Made by a program: the position numbers and the translations under genes | In this document: piece by piece, positions 33,837 through 45,169 of the stretch | Layout of the letters: every line of letters begins with the position of its first letter | Numbering within the stretch: the first letter of the stretch is position 1 | NCBI GenBank assembly: GCA_009760855.2 | Contig: WPIO01000114.1 | Location: forward strand, 1,191,501-1,255,500 | DNA: 64,000 bases | Direction of reading: 5' to 3' | DNA from: Cristatella mucedo | Lineage: Eukaryota; Bryozoa; Phylactolaemata; Cristatellidae | The notes under the pieces: model-generated | What the model saw: only the letters and a program-made list of their open reading frames with translations | What the model was told of the DNA's origin: nothing | Database searches by the model: none

Positions 33837-35088
33837 GGTCAAAGTAATACTTCCGGTTTAAACAAGTCTTACATAATAATTTTATTGAAAATATTTCAGT
33901 CAAGTGACAATCACCAAAATTTGGGTTCGTATTTAAAACTAGTTTATCTTTTAATACGCAACTTTAACAAAACTTGAACAAACTTGAAATGTAGACCATT
34001 TTTGAGGACTTACCCCCTTAACATGGTAACCCGGGTGCGCTCGGACTCAATTACTACCTGAACATTGGTCCGAATTATATGCAAATAGGCTCCAATTGTC
34101 GGGCTCGTCGAGTTCTATTCGTCAGCAGAAAGACAGAGGTTTCGAAAAAGATTCTATTTACTGCGAAAGTGCGAAACGGCTGACCAGATCCCGGGCCAGG
34201 ATCCTGGGCTTGATCACGAAAATTTTGTTTATTTGTTCGAGAAATAGCTCAAGATTGATAGCAAATTTTGGATACCGCTGGCGCCTTCTTCGGGCGCCCC
34301 AAAGAGCGTAGCTGCACGCCCAGAGCAGCCTTCCGAGCCGGTGCTATTTTTTTGGCCACGACTCTGCGCCATATCGGATGTTACCGCCAACGGCGCGCCA
34401 ATATTGCCAGGATAGTCGTCCTCCCTACCAGCGATACTAGCCAGGCGAGCACTGGCGACGTGATTTCGGACCTCCTTTATAACCTTTTCAGACTATCTGG
34501 TGGCAATGAAGTTACAGGGAGATTTTTCCAAGAACTTGAACACCAGTTCCATTGCGTTAGTAAGAACATCATTGCAGACATCTGTTATATAGTCATTATA
34601 GCCAATCATAGCTTGCATCCTTTAATTGAGCTCTTTCGCGCACAGTTCTTCGGATTGTTTCGATGCGATTCTGACGATGCTGCTCCTGAATCAGTTCAAC
34701 GGTGTTTTTTACTTAAAAACGCTCTATTTCTAGAGCAGCTATCCGCAAAATAAATAATTTATTTCAATTCTACCTGCGGAAAGTCGGTAACGAGGGTGAC
34801 CGCCATCGCCACTCGCCTATAGTGAAAAGAGGACGCCAAAGTTCTGAGCACATGGTTAATATTTCCTTCTTGAATCGGAGTTCTGAGCACATGGTTAGTA
34901 TTTCCTTCTCGAATCGATAATTAGAATAGCAAAGTTCCCCACTCCAGCTATAACATATATATGTTGAATGAGTGGAATTTGGTTTCAATGTCGATTGGGT
35001 ATTTGAAATTGGCAGATTTTCGAGATCGAATTTTTGGATGAAAAGCTTTCGTTTTTTTCTGTCTTTGCAGCGGATTCCAAGTAAAGGT
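33837..35088. other. Unassigned sequence with a 161-codon ORF
   Basis: An open + frame at 34268-34753 has a plausible amino-acid mix (DLLYNLFRLSGGNEVTGRFF) but no family I recognise. The opposite strand also shows protein-like stretches (RIETIRRTVRERAQLKDAS), so it may be a decayed transposase on the minus strand. No splice or promoter support. Confidence 0.25.
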
Positions 35089-35272
35089 GATAATAATAAT
35101 AATAATCATGCACTTGATAAAGCTCCCTCGGAGAACTCAACTCCTTTCTAGGCGTTTTACATTTGCCACTTAGGAAGTACTATCAAATGGTTATTGGTAG
35201 CCTGCTCAATAAACTACAAGAATAAAATGGTTAGGGGTGCCATGCACAAGGTCGTTATGCATGGTTTAAATA
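35089..35272 (-). mobile_element. LINE A 3' fragment
   Basis: (AAT)n at about 35091-35106, CACTTGATAAAGCTCCCTCG, then the first part of the 3' UTR. Short and 5' truncated. Confidence 0.75.
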
Positions 35273-35690
35273 TACTTTATCTCCGTCTCGAACTCGTCAA
35301 AGCCTCAAGTAAGTGTTATGCAGAAGAGTTTTGTACAGACCCCTCAGAGCCCGAGCGGCTTGTGTCATGCCTGCAGTGGCCGAAATAGTTTGTATCGCGG
35401 AACAAAGAAATATTTACAGGCGTAGCTGAGCTACGAATGTACATGAAGTCATGAGTAGCGTGGAAGCAGGAGCTCATAATGGCCGCAAAATTAGTGCCAC
35501 AGTCGGCAGCAGGAGAGCGCATGCTGTTTTCTAAGTATTGCAAAGTTAATCTCCACAGTCTAGGATCTGCTAAACATAAGCTTCGCGACGCCAACGGTTC
35601 ATAAACTCAGGAATGGAGCAGCTAATCTCTTGGCCATAGGGTGGCCTTAGAGCACAAACAGGCTGAGACTAATGTATCGATTCGGCTTGC
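35273..35690 (-). mobile_element. LINE B 3' fragment, decayed
   Basis: Minus-strand 3' UTR (TATCTCCGTCTCGAACTCG, GTGTTATGCAGAAGAGTTTT) and C-terminal codons (LWRLTLQYLENSMRSPAADC). More diverged than the copies at 13 kb. Confidence 0.75.
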
Positions 35691-35734
35691 AATGAAAAAG
35701 GTTACCGGTGGCGGGCCATTTGGGTTAGCTAAAA

Positions 35735-36551
35735 AATATTAACAATTAAAAGCACTTGATAAAGTGCCCTCATAGAACTCAATCTCTTTCTGGGCGCTTT
35801 ACACTGGCTGCAAAGGAAAACGCGATTGGGTGGTGAGTACTATCATGGTTGATAAACGACATGAATATCATGGATAGGGGTTACATGCACAGGGTCAGCA
35901 TGCAAGTGTGGTTAGTGGCAGCATGCAACAGTGTCGGCACGAATAAGCACATAAAGGACGAGTCACAGGGACCCACTAAATGCTGTCCTAAAAAGGTCTC
36001 TTTCAGTTCTTTTTAAATGCGGTCAAGTCAGGGATGTTCTGACGCAAGTCTGGAATGAGTTCCAGGCTTTGAGGCAAACAAACTAAATGCACGGTCTCCA
36101 AAGGATTTGAGTTTTGTACGAGGTGTTGGTATACAGTTGGATTACGAAAAGCGGGTGGTACGATGCTTGGCCTGTGGGGGAGTAGATCTGAGAGATAGGC
36201 TGGAGCTAAAGAATGAAGTGACCTAAAAGTGAGCGACAAAACCTTGGATTGGATCTGTTGCTTCACTGAGAGCTGGTGCAGGTCGGCGAGAAGTGGTGTG
36301 ATGTGGCAACTGCGACGCTCACGACAAACACGCCTAGCTGCAGTTTTGCGCCAGCTGCAATTGCCTGATTGCACGTGCCGGTAGAGCAGTAAGCAGTGAG
36401 TTGCAGAAGTCGAGACGGGATGTCACAAATGCATAGACCAACTTAGATGTGGTATCCTTATCTAAACAAGCCCGAATTTTAGCGATGTTATGAAGCTGAA
36501 AATAGGCAGATTTGACTCTGGAGCTGATATTGTCGTCTAACGAGAGGTTGC
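35735..36551 (-). mobile_element. LINE A copy, 3' half (split by LTR element)
   Basis: Minus-strand tail, 3' UTR and C-terminal domain up to CGAGAGGTTGC. The rest of the same insertion resumes at 39681 with TTGCTTTGTGACATG. Decayed by shifts. Confidence 0.85.
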
Positions 36552-37210
36552 TGTAGCGCCCTGCTGGCCTTGGCTGAATTTTAGCGCGAAAAAGAGCTGT
36601 TCGGCGGCGGGCTAGAGCTCCTTCGTCCTGAAGCAGTGAGCCAGAGAGGAAGCGCTTAAGAGCAAGCCAGGAAGCTCTGCGGCGAGCGGTGGCGATTCGG
36701 CCTTTAGAATTAGTCCGGTACGCGGGGAAGCTGCTGATTGATGGTGGCTGGCCGGTCAACCTCCGCCTTCACTCGTTCCAAGAAAGAATCGCCCGGAACC
36801 CATTCGCCATTCAAGCTGGACAGAGGTGCCCTTCCAGTGGCCTGGGGACGGTATTAATTCCTTACCGTAATGGGCCAAGGGGTCGGACCCAATACCACTA
36901 AGCTCTTGCCCCATTGTCTCAGCTAGGTATTTAAGAGTCGAGCGACGCTCGCTCTTGTTCCTACGGTTTATTGTCTTTGGTCCAGCTTCGACGCCGTCGC
37001 ACTCGTTTCTCTGAAAGCGAGGGAGGAGGGCAGGCTGTTCACCGGCGATTGACGGAACAGGACGAGACAGCACTAGGAGGATTCGGTGGACTCCACCGAA
37101 TACGGTCGTATCGCGCCCGAGCTGGCATTCTGTGTTTCTTTTGTGTTTTGTGTGTGCGCGCTAGCACGTGGTCTCGGCATAGGGATTTGCCGGTGCGAGC
37201 TAGGCGTAGT

Positions 37211-37492
37211 TGGCGTGTGTGGAGTATTCCGGCCGCACTGGCGGAAACCAAGTTCTAGTTCTCCGGTTAGTGTTTAGGCTCCGGTTCGCGCTTCAGTGTG
37301 GAGAGGTATTCCCTCCGCAAGAGTGCTTGAGGTGGCGTGGGTGGAGGACTCCTGCCGCACTGGCGGAAACCGAGTCCTAGTTCTCCGGTTAGGGTTTAGG
37401 CTCCGGTTCGCGCTTCAGTGTGGAGAGGTATTCCCTCCGCAAGAGTGCTTGAGGTGGCGTGTGTGGAGTTTTCCTGCCGCACTGGCGGAAAC
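37211..37492. repeat. 122-bp tandem array inside the outer LTR
   Basis: The block GCTTCAGTGTGGAGAGGTAT recurs at 37290 and 37412, and a third unit is cut by the inner element and continues at 39302-39391. Each unit also carries CTAGTTCTCCGGTTAG. Confidence 0.85.
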
Positions 37493-39301
37493 TGTAGTCT
37501 GAATTATCGTCGCGAACGGCACAGAATGCTAGCCGACGTGCAACACCACCAGTTTATTCTCCCTACACACGGAGCAGGGCGAAGCACGACTCTCCTCGCC
37601 CCTCTCGCCCACCAAAGTCCCCCGACTCCCTTGGCAAAACCAACCACTAATCGCACGGCCCGGCTGCTTACCACATAAAGTGTCAAAGCCCACTCGTACA
37701 GCGATCAGGGGCAGTGTCATCAATTAACTAAAACCACATGCCCGCCTGATCTGGATATCAATTAACGACGTAGCCAGAGCAGCAAGCAGCTGTTCTTCTC
37801 CACTGCTTAGACAGCGAGAAGGCTAAACATGAACCACATAGTCCTCATCGCGCGCCGGCGGTCTCAGGCCATATCTTGGCCGTAGCTGTCTGCCGGGCTC
37901 GTCGTGCTCTGGACATACTGCCCGGGCCAGCATCGGAGTGTTCGTCGAGGAGTTCCTTGGCGTTCGGTACTGGTCTGATGTCCGCTAGGTGGCGGCGGAT
38001 TCCATCAATGTCAATGCCAACTCCTTCCGCCGGGGCAGTAACTGTCCACTTAATTATGAGGCTAAGTAACGGCTGCTCGGAGGAGGCCGGCGACCGCACG
38101 GCCTGTGGAAACAAGCCGGCTGCGTTTGACAGCTGCGTTCATGCGTCGTGGGGCCACATATTTTTCCGCCGCTGGCGCCTCATTGGGCGGCACAGCCTCG
38201 AAGTTCAATGGTGCATCCCACACCATCACCACCACCGCGTCTCCGGGCGCCGCCACCACGTCTCCGTGCGCCGCCGCCGCCGCGTCTTCGGGCGCCGCCG
38301 CCGAGTTTCCGGGCGCCGCCGCGTCTTTGGACACCACCGCCGCCGCCGCGTCTTCGGGAGCCGCCGCCGCGTCTTCGGGCGCCATCGCCGCCGCCGCGTC
38401 TTCGGGCGCCGCCGCCGCGTTTCCGACCTGCACCGCATATCCGATCTGCGCCTCGTCTCCTACCTGTGCTGCGTAACAGCCCACTTGCGTCGCCGATGAG
38501 CCTCCGACCTGCTTCACATCTCCGACTTGCTCCGAGTCGTAACCCACCGGTTCATCGCATGCCAGCGTCACCTCCACCGCTTCCGCTACCTCGCAGGCCG
38601 TTGCCTCGTTGCACACCACGTGCGCCTGGCAAACCGTCACAGCCTGGATCGCTGTCACCGCGTTCCACACGGTGGCATCCTGATAAATCGTTGTCGCTCG
38701 GCACACCGTCGGCGATTGCTGATGTTGCTTCTGGTCCCTTTTGTCACCGCCCTCTCTCCGATAAGCATTTGCTAACTCAGCGCTCAGCAGTCGCCCTTTA
38801 CCTAAAGGACTAACCAGCGCTGTTACCAGAGCCTCGCGAAGCAGACGGTGGTCATCCTTGATTGCCTTCGGCATGTAAGAATACACATAGAAGGCGCTTC
38901 CTTCCAGGAAGAGAGGCAGATATTTGTGCCAGATTGTTGGATTGACACCGTACAGCTCGAGCCGCCGCTCCGAGTCAAGCAGCCAAGTTGCGAAGTCATC
39001 ACCGACTTGAAAATGCGAAAGCAATATTGCTGTCATCGCCACCGCCGGAAATAGCTTGTAGTCTGAATTATCGTCGCGAATGGCACAGAACGCTAGCCGA
39101 CGTGCAGCACCACCAGTTTATTCTTCCTACACACGGAGCAGGGCGAAGCACGACTCTCCTCGCCCCTCTCGCCCACCGGAGTCCCCGACTCCCTTGGCAA
39201 AACAAACCACTAATCGCACGGCCCGGCTGCTTACCACATCGAGTGTCACAGCTTACTCGTACAGCGATCAGGGGCAGTGTCATCAATTAACTAAAATCAC
39301 A
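37493..39301 (-). mobile_element. Small gag-bearing LTR retroelement, fossil, nested in the outer LTR
   Basis: Two direct LTRs of about 246 bp (37493-37738 and 39057-39301), each starting TGTAGTCTG and ending CACA, flanked by a 5-bp duplication GAAAC (37488-37492, 39302-39306). The LTRs differ at roughly a dozen positions, about 5%, so it is of moderate age and younger than the outer LTR. The 1.3-kb interior holds only a gag-like part read on the minus strand and no pol, so it is non-autonomous. A purine-rich AGATCAGGCGGGCA lies next to the 3' LTR. Probable Ty3/Gypsy kin by size and ends; not certain. Confidence 0.8.
38062..39042 (-). pseudogene. Gag-like part of the inner LTR element (fossil)
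   Basis: The first ~90 residues resemble the capsid-region start of Ty3/Gypsy-type Gag: an aromatic FATWLLDSERRLELYG helix and WHKYLPLFLEGSAFYVYS. The second half is a low-complexity run of Ala-Pro-Glu-Asp-Ala units (38230-38450 in DNA), unlike a normal nucleocapsid; I see no CCHC knuckle. No protease, RT or integrase part follows before the LTR. Confidence 0.6.
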
Positions 39302-39680
39302 GAAACTGAGTTCTAGTTCTCCGGTTAGGGTTTAGGCTCTGGTTTGCGCTCAGTGTGGAGAAGTATTCCCTCCGCAAGAGTGTTGGTGCTGTTGAGAACG
39401 TGCGAGGAGTGTGGAGATAAAACTGAACTAGACGCGCTGCGACTTTGTGCGCTTGCGAATAAAGTTCAGTAAAATCCCCAATTTGCGTGTCTCGCATTCC
39501 AATTCACGCCGCGGACTCACGACCCCCTTTAATAACGGTAAGTAGGTCAGCGCCAGAAGCCCTCGTTTCGTGGCGGCCAGCTTATTGAGCGTAGGCGCAC
39601 ACCGAACGGCAGTAGGCGCTAGGCTACGCCGCTAGGTAAGCGGCAGGTCAAGCCTACTCCGCCGAGCCTTCGGCGTTACA

Positions 39681-41890
39681 TTGCTTTGTGACATGACACA
39701 TAGATTTCGAGCTGATTCAACTGGAGATATGCTGGTATAGCCAATTTTGAGCGTCAGCCTTTAATTTCTGAATCACAGTGGGTTTGCCCATAACTAGTAA
39801 GTTAGTTTTATCATCGTTTAGTTTTAGAAAATTTGCTGCAATTCATGTGCGGATGTCATCAATACATGCAGGAAATGAGTGAAGCGAATTCGATGTGCTC
39901 GAAGGCTGGGAGGGATCAAAGTAAAGGTACCACTGCGTGTCATCCAGCATAGAAGTGAAAAGCTAGATTGTGCTTGGCAATCACATCAGCAAGAGGGAGA
40001 GTATAAACCATGAAAAGAACCGGACCTAGCACGGAGCCCTGAGGTACGCTATTTTTTAGCGGTACCTCGAAAGATTTTTGTCATTTCAGGTCAATACTCT
40101 GGAGTCTCCCACTGAGATAGGACCTGAACCATTGCAGAGCATTGCCAGTGATGCCCAGGCGAGATGAGAGGTGCTTTAGAAGAACTTCGTGATCGATAGT
40201 ACGAAAAGCTGTCGAAAGATCGAGCAAATCAAGCAGAGATATTCTACCAATGTCTGCATTTCTAAGTAGGTCATTTATATCCTAAGCAATGCTGACTCTG
40301 TGGAGCGATTATCTCTAAAGCTAGACTGGAACTTACTAGCAAGGTTTAAAGTTGCAATGTATTTGTTCAGCTGGTCCGCCACGACTCGTTCCGGTGTTTT
40401 TGGATGGGAATGGTAGAAGGGACATTGAGCGGTAGTCGTTCTGTTTCTCTTGGTCTAGTGTCGCTTTCTTGAGAAGTTGCCTGACTGCAGCTTTTTAAAT
40501 GTGCCGGGACGTGACCTGAGGCCAATGATATATTAATGTTAGCTATGCATGGCAGCATCAGATTAATGCTACATAGGAGCAGGACAGTGGTAATAAGGTC
40601 CAATGGTCTTGTCGCTGTCTTCTTTGCTTGGGACTTGAACTTCAAGATTAGATCACTAGTGACCTGCCTAAATGTAGGCATTGAGGTACTGTAAGGAATT
40701 GACGGACATAATTTCAGGGGGTGCAGTCCTCGTAGGGATGGACTCCCTGATCTTGTCTATCTCCTGGACAAAGAATTGAGAGAAACGATTAGCTAGATCA
40801 TTACAGGGATCATCAGATAAGGAGCTACTCTGGTAGCGGTTGAGGAGATGGTTGGTCGTCGACATCAGCATTTTTGGATTTTGCACCTGCGATTCAAAAA
40901 TTTTTGTGTAGAATCCTGGCTATTGCCAGGATTGATTGGTACGAGCTACAGTAGTCCTCTTATGCCTGTCGATGGACAGTGAGTCCCGATCTTGTGTATG
41001 CTTTTTCAAGCTTGGGCTTAGTAGACCCTAGCTAGTTTAACGTCTGTGGTAAACCATATACCATTTGGGCGAGGGCGTACAGTCCGCTAGGCAAAGGTAC
41101 AAGCCCTTTGTGCTTCTCAGCTAGTGTCGTGTTGTTGCTATCTACCAATGATGACAGATCGGAGGGGGACTGAGCAGCAGGGGCGAGGCAGACATTCTCG
41201 AACGGACAGCATCGATGTCAAGGGTATTGAGGTGTTGCGATTCGCAGGTATTTTTAGTAGTGAGGAGGCGGGCACACACTGTAGATTGAATGAGATCTGC
41301 ATGTGTTCGGATAAGCAGGATTCTGTAATAATTTGTGGCGACAAAGTGCAGTTGCATGAGAAAGTTTGCTCGAGTGTGTGACCCTTGATGTGAGTAGGGC
41401 CGTGCACATGAGCCATAAGAGACATGAGTCAGTCAATGCAAGAAATTTAGTTCTGAAGACATCAGATAATTTATCAAAGTGAATTTTAAAATCATCGATA
41501 AAGAGGATTTATCAATTTCAAGCGTATAGAATCGAACTGAGGTCCGAGAAATCTGAGATAGAGGAGGGTGTGGTACATGGTGGGCGATAGACTGCTGCCA
41601 CCGTCGGTTGCTTGTTTTCTGGTGAGACCACGACAATTGATTCAAAACACTGTTTCGAGGGGACCACAAACGGATGGAAGTTGAATTTATACGGCACGAT
41701 AACAGTGACTCCACCTCCAGTTTTGATTCATCTAGTGGTGTGAAAGAATGCAAAACCAGTTGGCGTAGCGTTTTAAATTGTCAGACAGTTTACCGATTCC
41801 AGCCAAGTTTTAGTTAGGGCAAGCAGGTTGAGACCATTTTTAGAATTAAGGTTGCTTATTACCAGGGGTTTATTGCCCATTGAGGAAGGA
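39681..41890 (-). mobile_element. LINE A copy, 5' half (endonuclease and RT), split by LTR element
   Basis: Minus strand from about 41890 leftward: endonuclease-region codons (MGNKPLVIS, SKNGLNLL), linker (HIKGHTLEQTFSCNCTLSPQ, QNPKMLMSTTNHLLNRYQ) and RT, to the point where the LTR element interrupts. With 35735-36551 it forms one near full-length LINE A of about 3 kb. Broken by numerous stops and shifts. Confidence 0.85.
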
Positions 41891-42009
41891 TTGCTTTTCT
41901 CTTGCTAATGCTTAATTGACGAATTTTCGAATTAGCAGCAAAATTTCGGAATGCATTTTATCTATGATTCCGAAGCAATGATATTTTTGGATGATCATAA
42001 CTATCGTTC

Positions 42010-42268
42010 AGGTTACTAGCCGCCGACGTAGCTAAGGCAGCCACCGGCGTGGGAGACCCAGCATCCCAAAACGATAAGCGTTTAGATATCCATAGGCACA
42101 TAATTTCTTATGCGCTACGGTCAAATAACAATCAGAATAACTTCAACATGTGTTTGCTGTATCGTTTACGTATACGACATTCGCAAGAACTTCTATCTTC
42201 GGAAGAATTCTGCAACGACCAACGAACGCACGGGAGAGCACTCTCTGTCGGGAGGCGAGAACCTAGCC
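42010..42268 (+). repeat. Dispersed repeat R1, copy 2, unknown family
   Basis: Matches 14583-14853, sharing GATAAGCGTTTAGATATCCA exactly and a frame MGDPASQNDKRLDIHRHIIS. Similarity fades in the second half through small indels. Family unknown. Confidence 0.6.
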
Positions 42269-43695
42269 TTGGTACAACATTACAACATCTAAAATGTATC
42301 CTAAATCTATATACTCCGTGTGAGGGTCAATGTGTGGTTGCGTAGCTCTTAGGCCCACCACACCTCCTGTGAATTTGAGTCAGTAGCTGCAGACGCTAGC
42401 AGTAGTAGATCCGAGGTCGCCCGTCAGTGTACGACCCGGAGCATGAATCTAGTCTACGTATCTTTGACCCTCCCAACCAAAGAGTATTGACGCTCTCGCA
42501 ATTTAAGGGATATGATGCGTGGGAATTAGAAGAAAATTCATTTTAAATTATTATTTACTTAACACTAAATTACATCATGAGCTGTAAGATACATAACAGA
42601 GATTGCAGTAAGCGGTTTTATTTGACAAACGAGTGTTATCTGCGCTATAATTTAGTAATGGCCGCCTTCATACTTCCGATCGTTTGCTAGATGTGTGCGA
42701 TGGCCCTCCCGGACGCGAATCTTGTAGGTAAATGGAACTTCTTATAAGCAAGATTTAGAAGAAATACTCTCGGCTAAAATGAATTGCTCACTTGGTTATC
42801 AAATGCTTTTTTAAGGACAATGTATTGCAGAAACCCGCCGATTCTCGTGATGCTCGGGCTAGGCGCATGAAGCCTGCACAGAGATTACCTAGTGGTGCTC
42901 TGCTGCAAGGGTGCCTCCCTTGAAGACATCCTAACTTATCTCTCTAACCGAGGAAGTTTCGCACTGTAGACTCTCGTGAGTATTGTATTATTTATTAGTC
43001 ACAATGCTGGCGTTACTGTCGGGCGCTTTGTAGTATTGATATCATTCCTATCGGAGGCTTTGATGAAGCGAACCTATTGCATGCGTCGTCGATAATCGGG
43101 TGCAAAAATCTCTATGGTATGGCCGCCGCTGCTGTGGCTTCAAATTTTCTAGAGCAGTAGAGGTTTTTCGTCCATTACAGGTATACGTAAGCAATGCGAA
43201 GCGTGTAAAAGTATTTATTGACAGCCCAATTATAAACACGTGTGCATTAGGTGTGTATGCCTTCAATTTGGCGTCGTCCCACCATGATATTGTATTACCT
43301 CTCTTGTTTAGCCAGGAATAGAGCTGCGACCAGCTTCTGTGTTGTCCCTTCGGCTGAACCTGAATTTTACTGAACCGGTCTGCCACTGGTGTAGGCTGAA
43401 CTCCCGGCCTCAGCCGCTTGTCGCCAATGCGCCGTAGACCTCCGCAGAAACTCTTGACTTTGAGATTAAAAAGTCTGATTGGATAACCTAGGATAATTTG
43501 TAGGCGTGGTTGTGCCACTAAAATCTTAGCATACAGAAATAGGTCTGCTGCTTTGGAACTGCAAGTAATTACGACCTGATATGTACAAATTAAGGACAAG
43601 TGTATGTGCCTAGTGAGCTGGCTTATGGCTGTGGTGGATTTGAGGGTCTGAGGCTCTGCATACTTTACAAATTGACTCTTGAGACTGTTGAGTAT
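42269..43695. other. No recognised feature
   Basis: A 183-codon minus-strand frame at 43048-43599 has no recognisable motif and overlaps other open frames; I do not call it a gene. Confidence 0.35.
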
Positions 43696-44040
43696 TATGC
43701 ATGGGAGTTTTGTCGATCACGTGCCCGACATTAGCAGCTTTCGGTAGCCAACAGGCTCCATCTCACGGAATAAAGAGTGGGTGAGCAGTATAACTGAGTC
43801 AGGAGAGCAGTTGAGGTAGGGAGTAGCATGAAAGTAGCAGTTTAGGACTGCTGGAAATGATGTGCCATTGCCTTTCGCATGAGAGTAGTTGTCGTTGTTG
43901 AAGACTTGTGGAAGTGAGTTCCACTGGGTAGGACCTGCAGAGCTAAAGCTTCTGTCGCCAACGGGCACTTAGCAAAGAAATGAAGCAGCTAATTTATTGC
44001 CCATACCGGACCTGAGGGCACAAGGAGGCTGAAATTGTGA
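43696..44040 (-). mobile_element. LINE B 3' fragment
   Basis: Minus-strand C-terminal codons PVGDRSFSSAGPTQWNSLPQ and NGTSFPAVLNCYFHATPYLN, then further 5' non-3' sequence to about 44035. The (ACATT)n tail is gone. Confidence 0.8.
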
Positions 44041-44094
44041 TCTCATGTGAATATGTGTTGCTATGGCGGCTCCAATTTAATTGCCAACCATAAA

Positions 44095-44611
44095 GACTAG
44101 AACAAGTCGTGGCAGACTAGTTTAACTCACATATTGAAACTTCAAACCTAGCAAATAAGTTCCAATCTGGTTTTAGAGCTAATTACCACTGAGTCAGCAT
44201 TGCTTTGGGTGTATAACGACATTCGTAGGAATGCAGGCTTGGGTAGACTCTCTGCTTGATCTTTCGGCAGCTTTTGATACTATTGATCGCCAAGTCCTTT
44301 TCGAGAACTGGGCATCATTGGTACTGCACTGCAATGGTTCAGTTTCTATCTCAGTGGGAGACTCCACAGAGTATTGATGTGAATAGAAAAAGATTACGAT
44401 AAACCAATTAAGTTTCGGGTACTTAAGGCTCTGAGCTTGGTCCTGTTTTTTTCATAGTTTGTACTCTTCCTCTTGCCGATGTGATTACCAGCCATAATCT
44501 AGGCATTCACTTTTGTGCTGATGACACTCACTTGTACCTTTGCTTTGATCCCTCCCAGCCCTCGAGCATGCGATTTCTCTCAACTCCTTTGCTTCATTTG
44601 TATAATTCTTA

Positions 44612-44657
<46 letters not shown>

Positions 44658-44850
44658 TGCTGACACTGTGCATGCTGCCACTAACCACATTTGCATGCTG
44701 ACCCTGTGCATGTCACCCCTAACCACATTATTCATCTCGTTTGTTTTTCAAGCATGATTTTACTTACCATTCAATTGCATTTCACTTTACAGCAAATGTA
44801 AAGCGCCTAGAGAGAGGTTGAGTTCTCTGAGGGCGCTTTATCAAGTGAAT
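44095..44850 (+). mobile_element. LINE A RT fragment and 3' end, separated by (AT)n
   Basis: RT piece 44095-44600 (LLDLSAAFDTIDRQ, HFCADDTHLYLCFDPSQPSS) in several broken frames, then (TA)n at about 44618-44653, then the LINE A 3' UTR 44654-44850. The YADD Tyr is Cys here. The coding region between RT and 3' UTR is missing, replaced by the AT repeat. Confidence 0.75.

Positions 44851-44923
<73 letters not shown>
44617..44923. repeat. Two (AT)n blocks flanking a LINE A 3' end
   Basis: (TA)n at 44617-44653 and again at 44855-44921. The 3' block merges with the AT tail of the SINE2 that follows. Confidence 0.9.
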
Positions 44924-44924
<1 letters not shown>

Positions 44925-45055
44925 CATTTATGCAGCATCCCAAGTGAACTTAATCTCTATTTAGGCGCTTCGCATATGCCTCGGGGCTCGAGCCCACGAC
45001 CTCATTCAGACCTTGGTCGGGGCGAGCACCTTAACCGTTAGACCAAGCCAGCTCG
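44922..45055 (-). mobile_element. SINE2, tRNA-derived, near full length
   Basis: Minus strand: GGTCTAACGGTTAAGGTGCT head, GAGGTCGTGGGCTCGAGCCC B-box region, GCGAAGCGCCTAAATAGAG, then the tail TGAATT and AT repeat. Confidence 0.85.
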
Positions 45056-45169
45056 GCGTTATCACTGCTATACCCCTGTGCCTTCTACATTTTGGAACTC
45101 CCTTGGTAAAGGTACTGCTGGCATTTGCACTTGTATAGCATCAAACTTATCGATTTGAATGACGATAAA

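Larger units (their letters stand above)
36552..39680. mobile_element. Long solo-LTR-like element (probable Ty3/Gypsy LTR), split by a second element
   Basis: Starts TGTAGCGCC and ends GGCGTTACA, imperfect inverted ends of the TG..CA type, and is flanked by TTGC on both sides (36548-36551 and 39681-39684), a 4-bp target duplication within LINE A. Without the inner insertion it is about 1.3 kb. It has TATTTAAGAG at about 36930 and AATAAAGTTCAG at about 39460, as expected for an LTR promoter and poly(A) signal, and a 122-bp tandem array at 37211-37492. No coding part is left, so it is a fossil solo LTR. Family call is inference from the terminal bases. Confidence 0.7.

Noticed and set aside
38148-38813. 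Plus-strand Pro/Arg-rich and Ala-rich frames over the gag region
   Set aside because: Antisense shadows of the minus-strand gag-like part and its GCC-rich repeat.
43048-43599. 183-codon minus-strand ORF
   Set aside because: No motif, no splice or repeat support; other frames are open in parts of the same interval; length is possible by chance.
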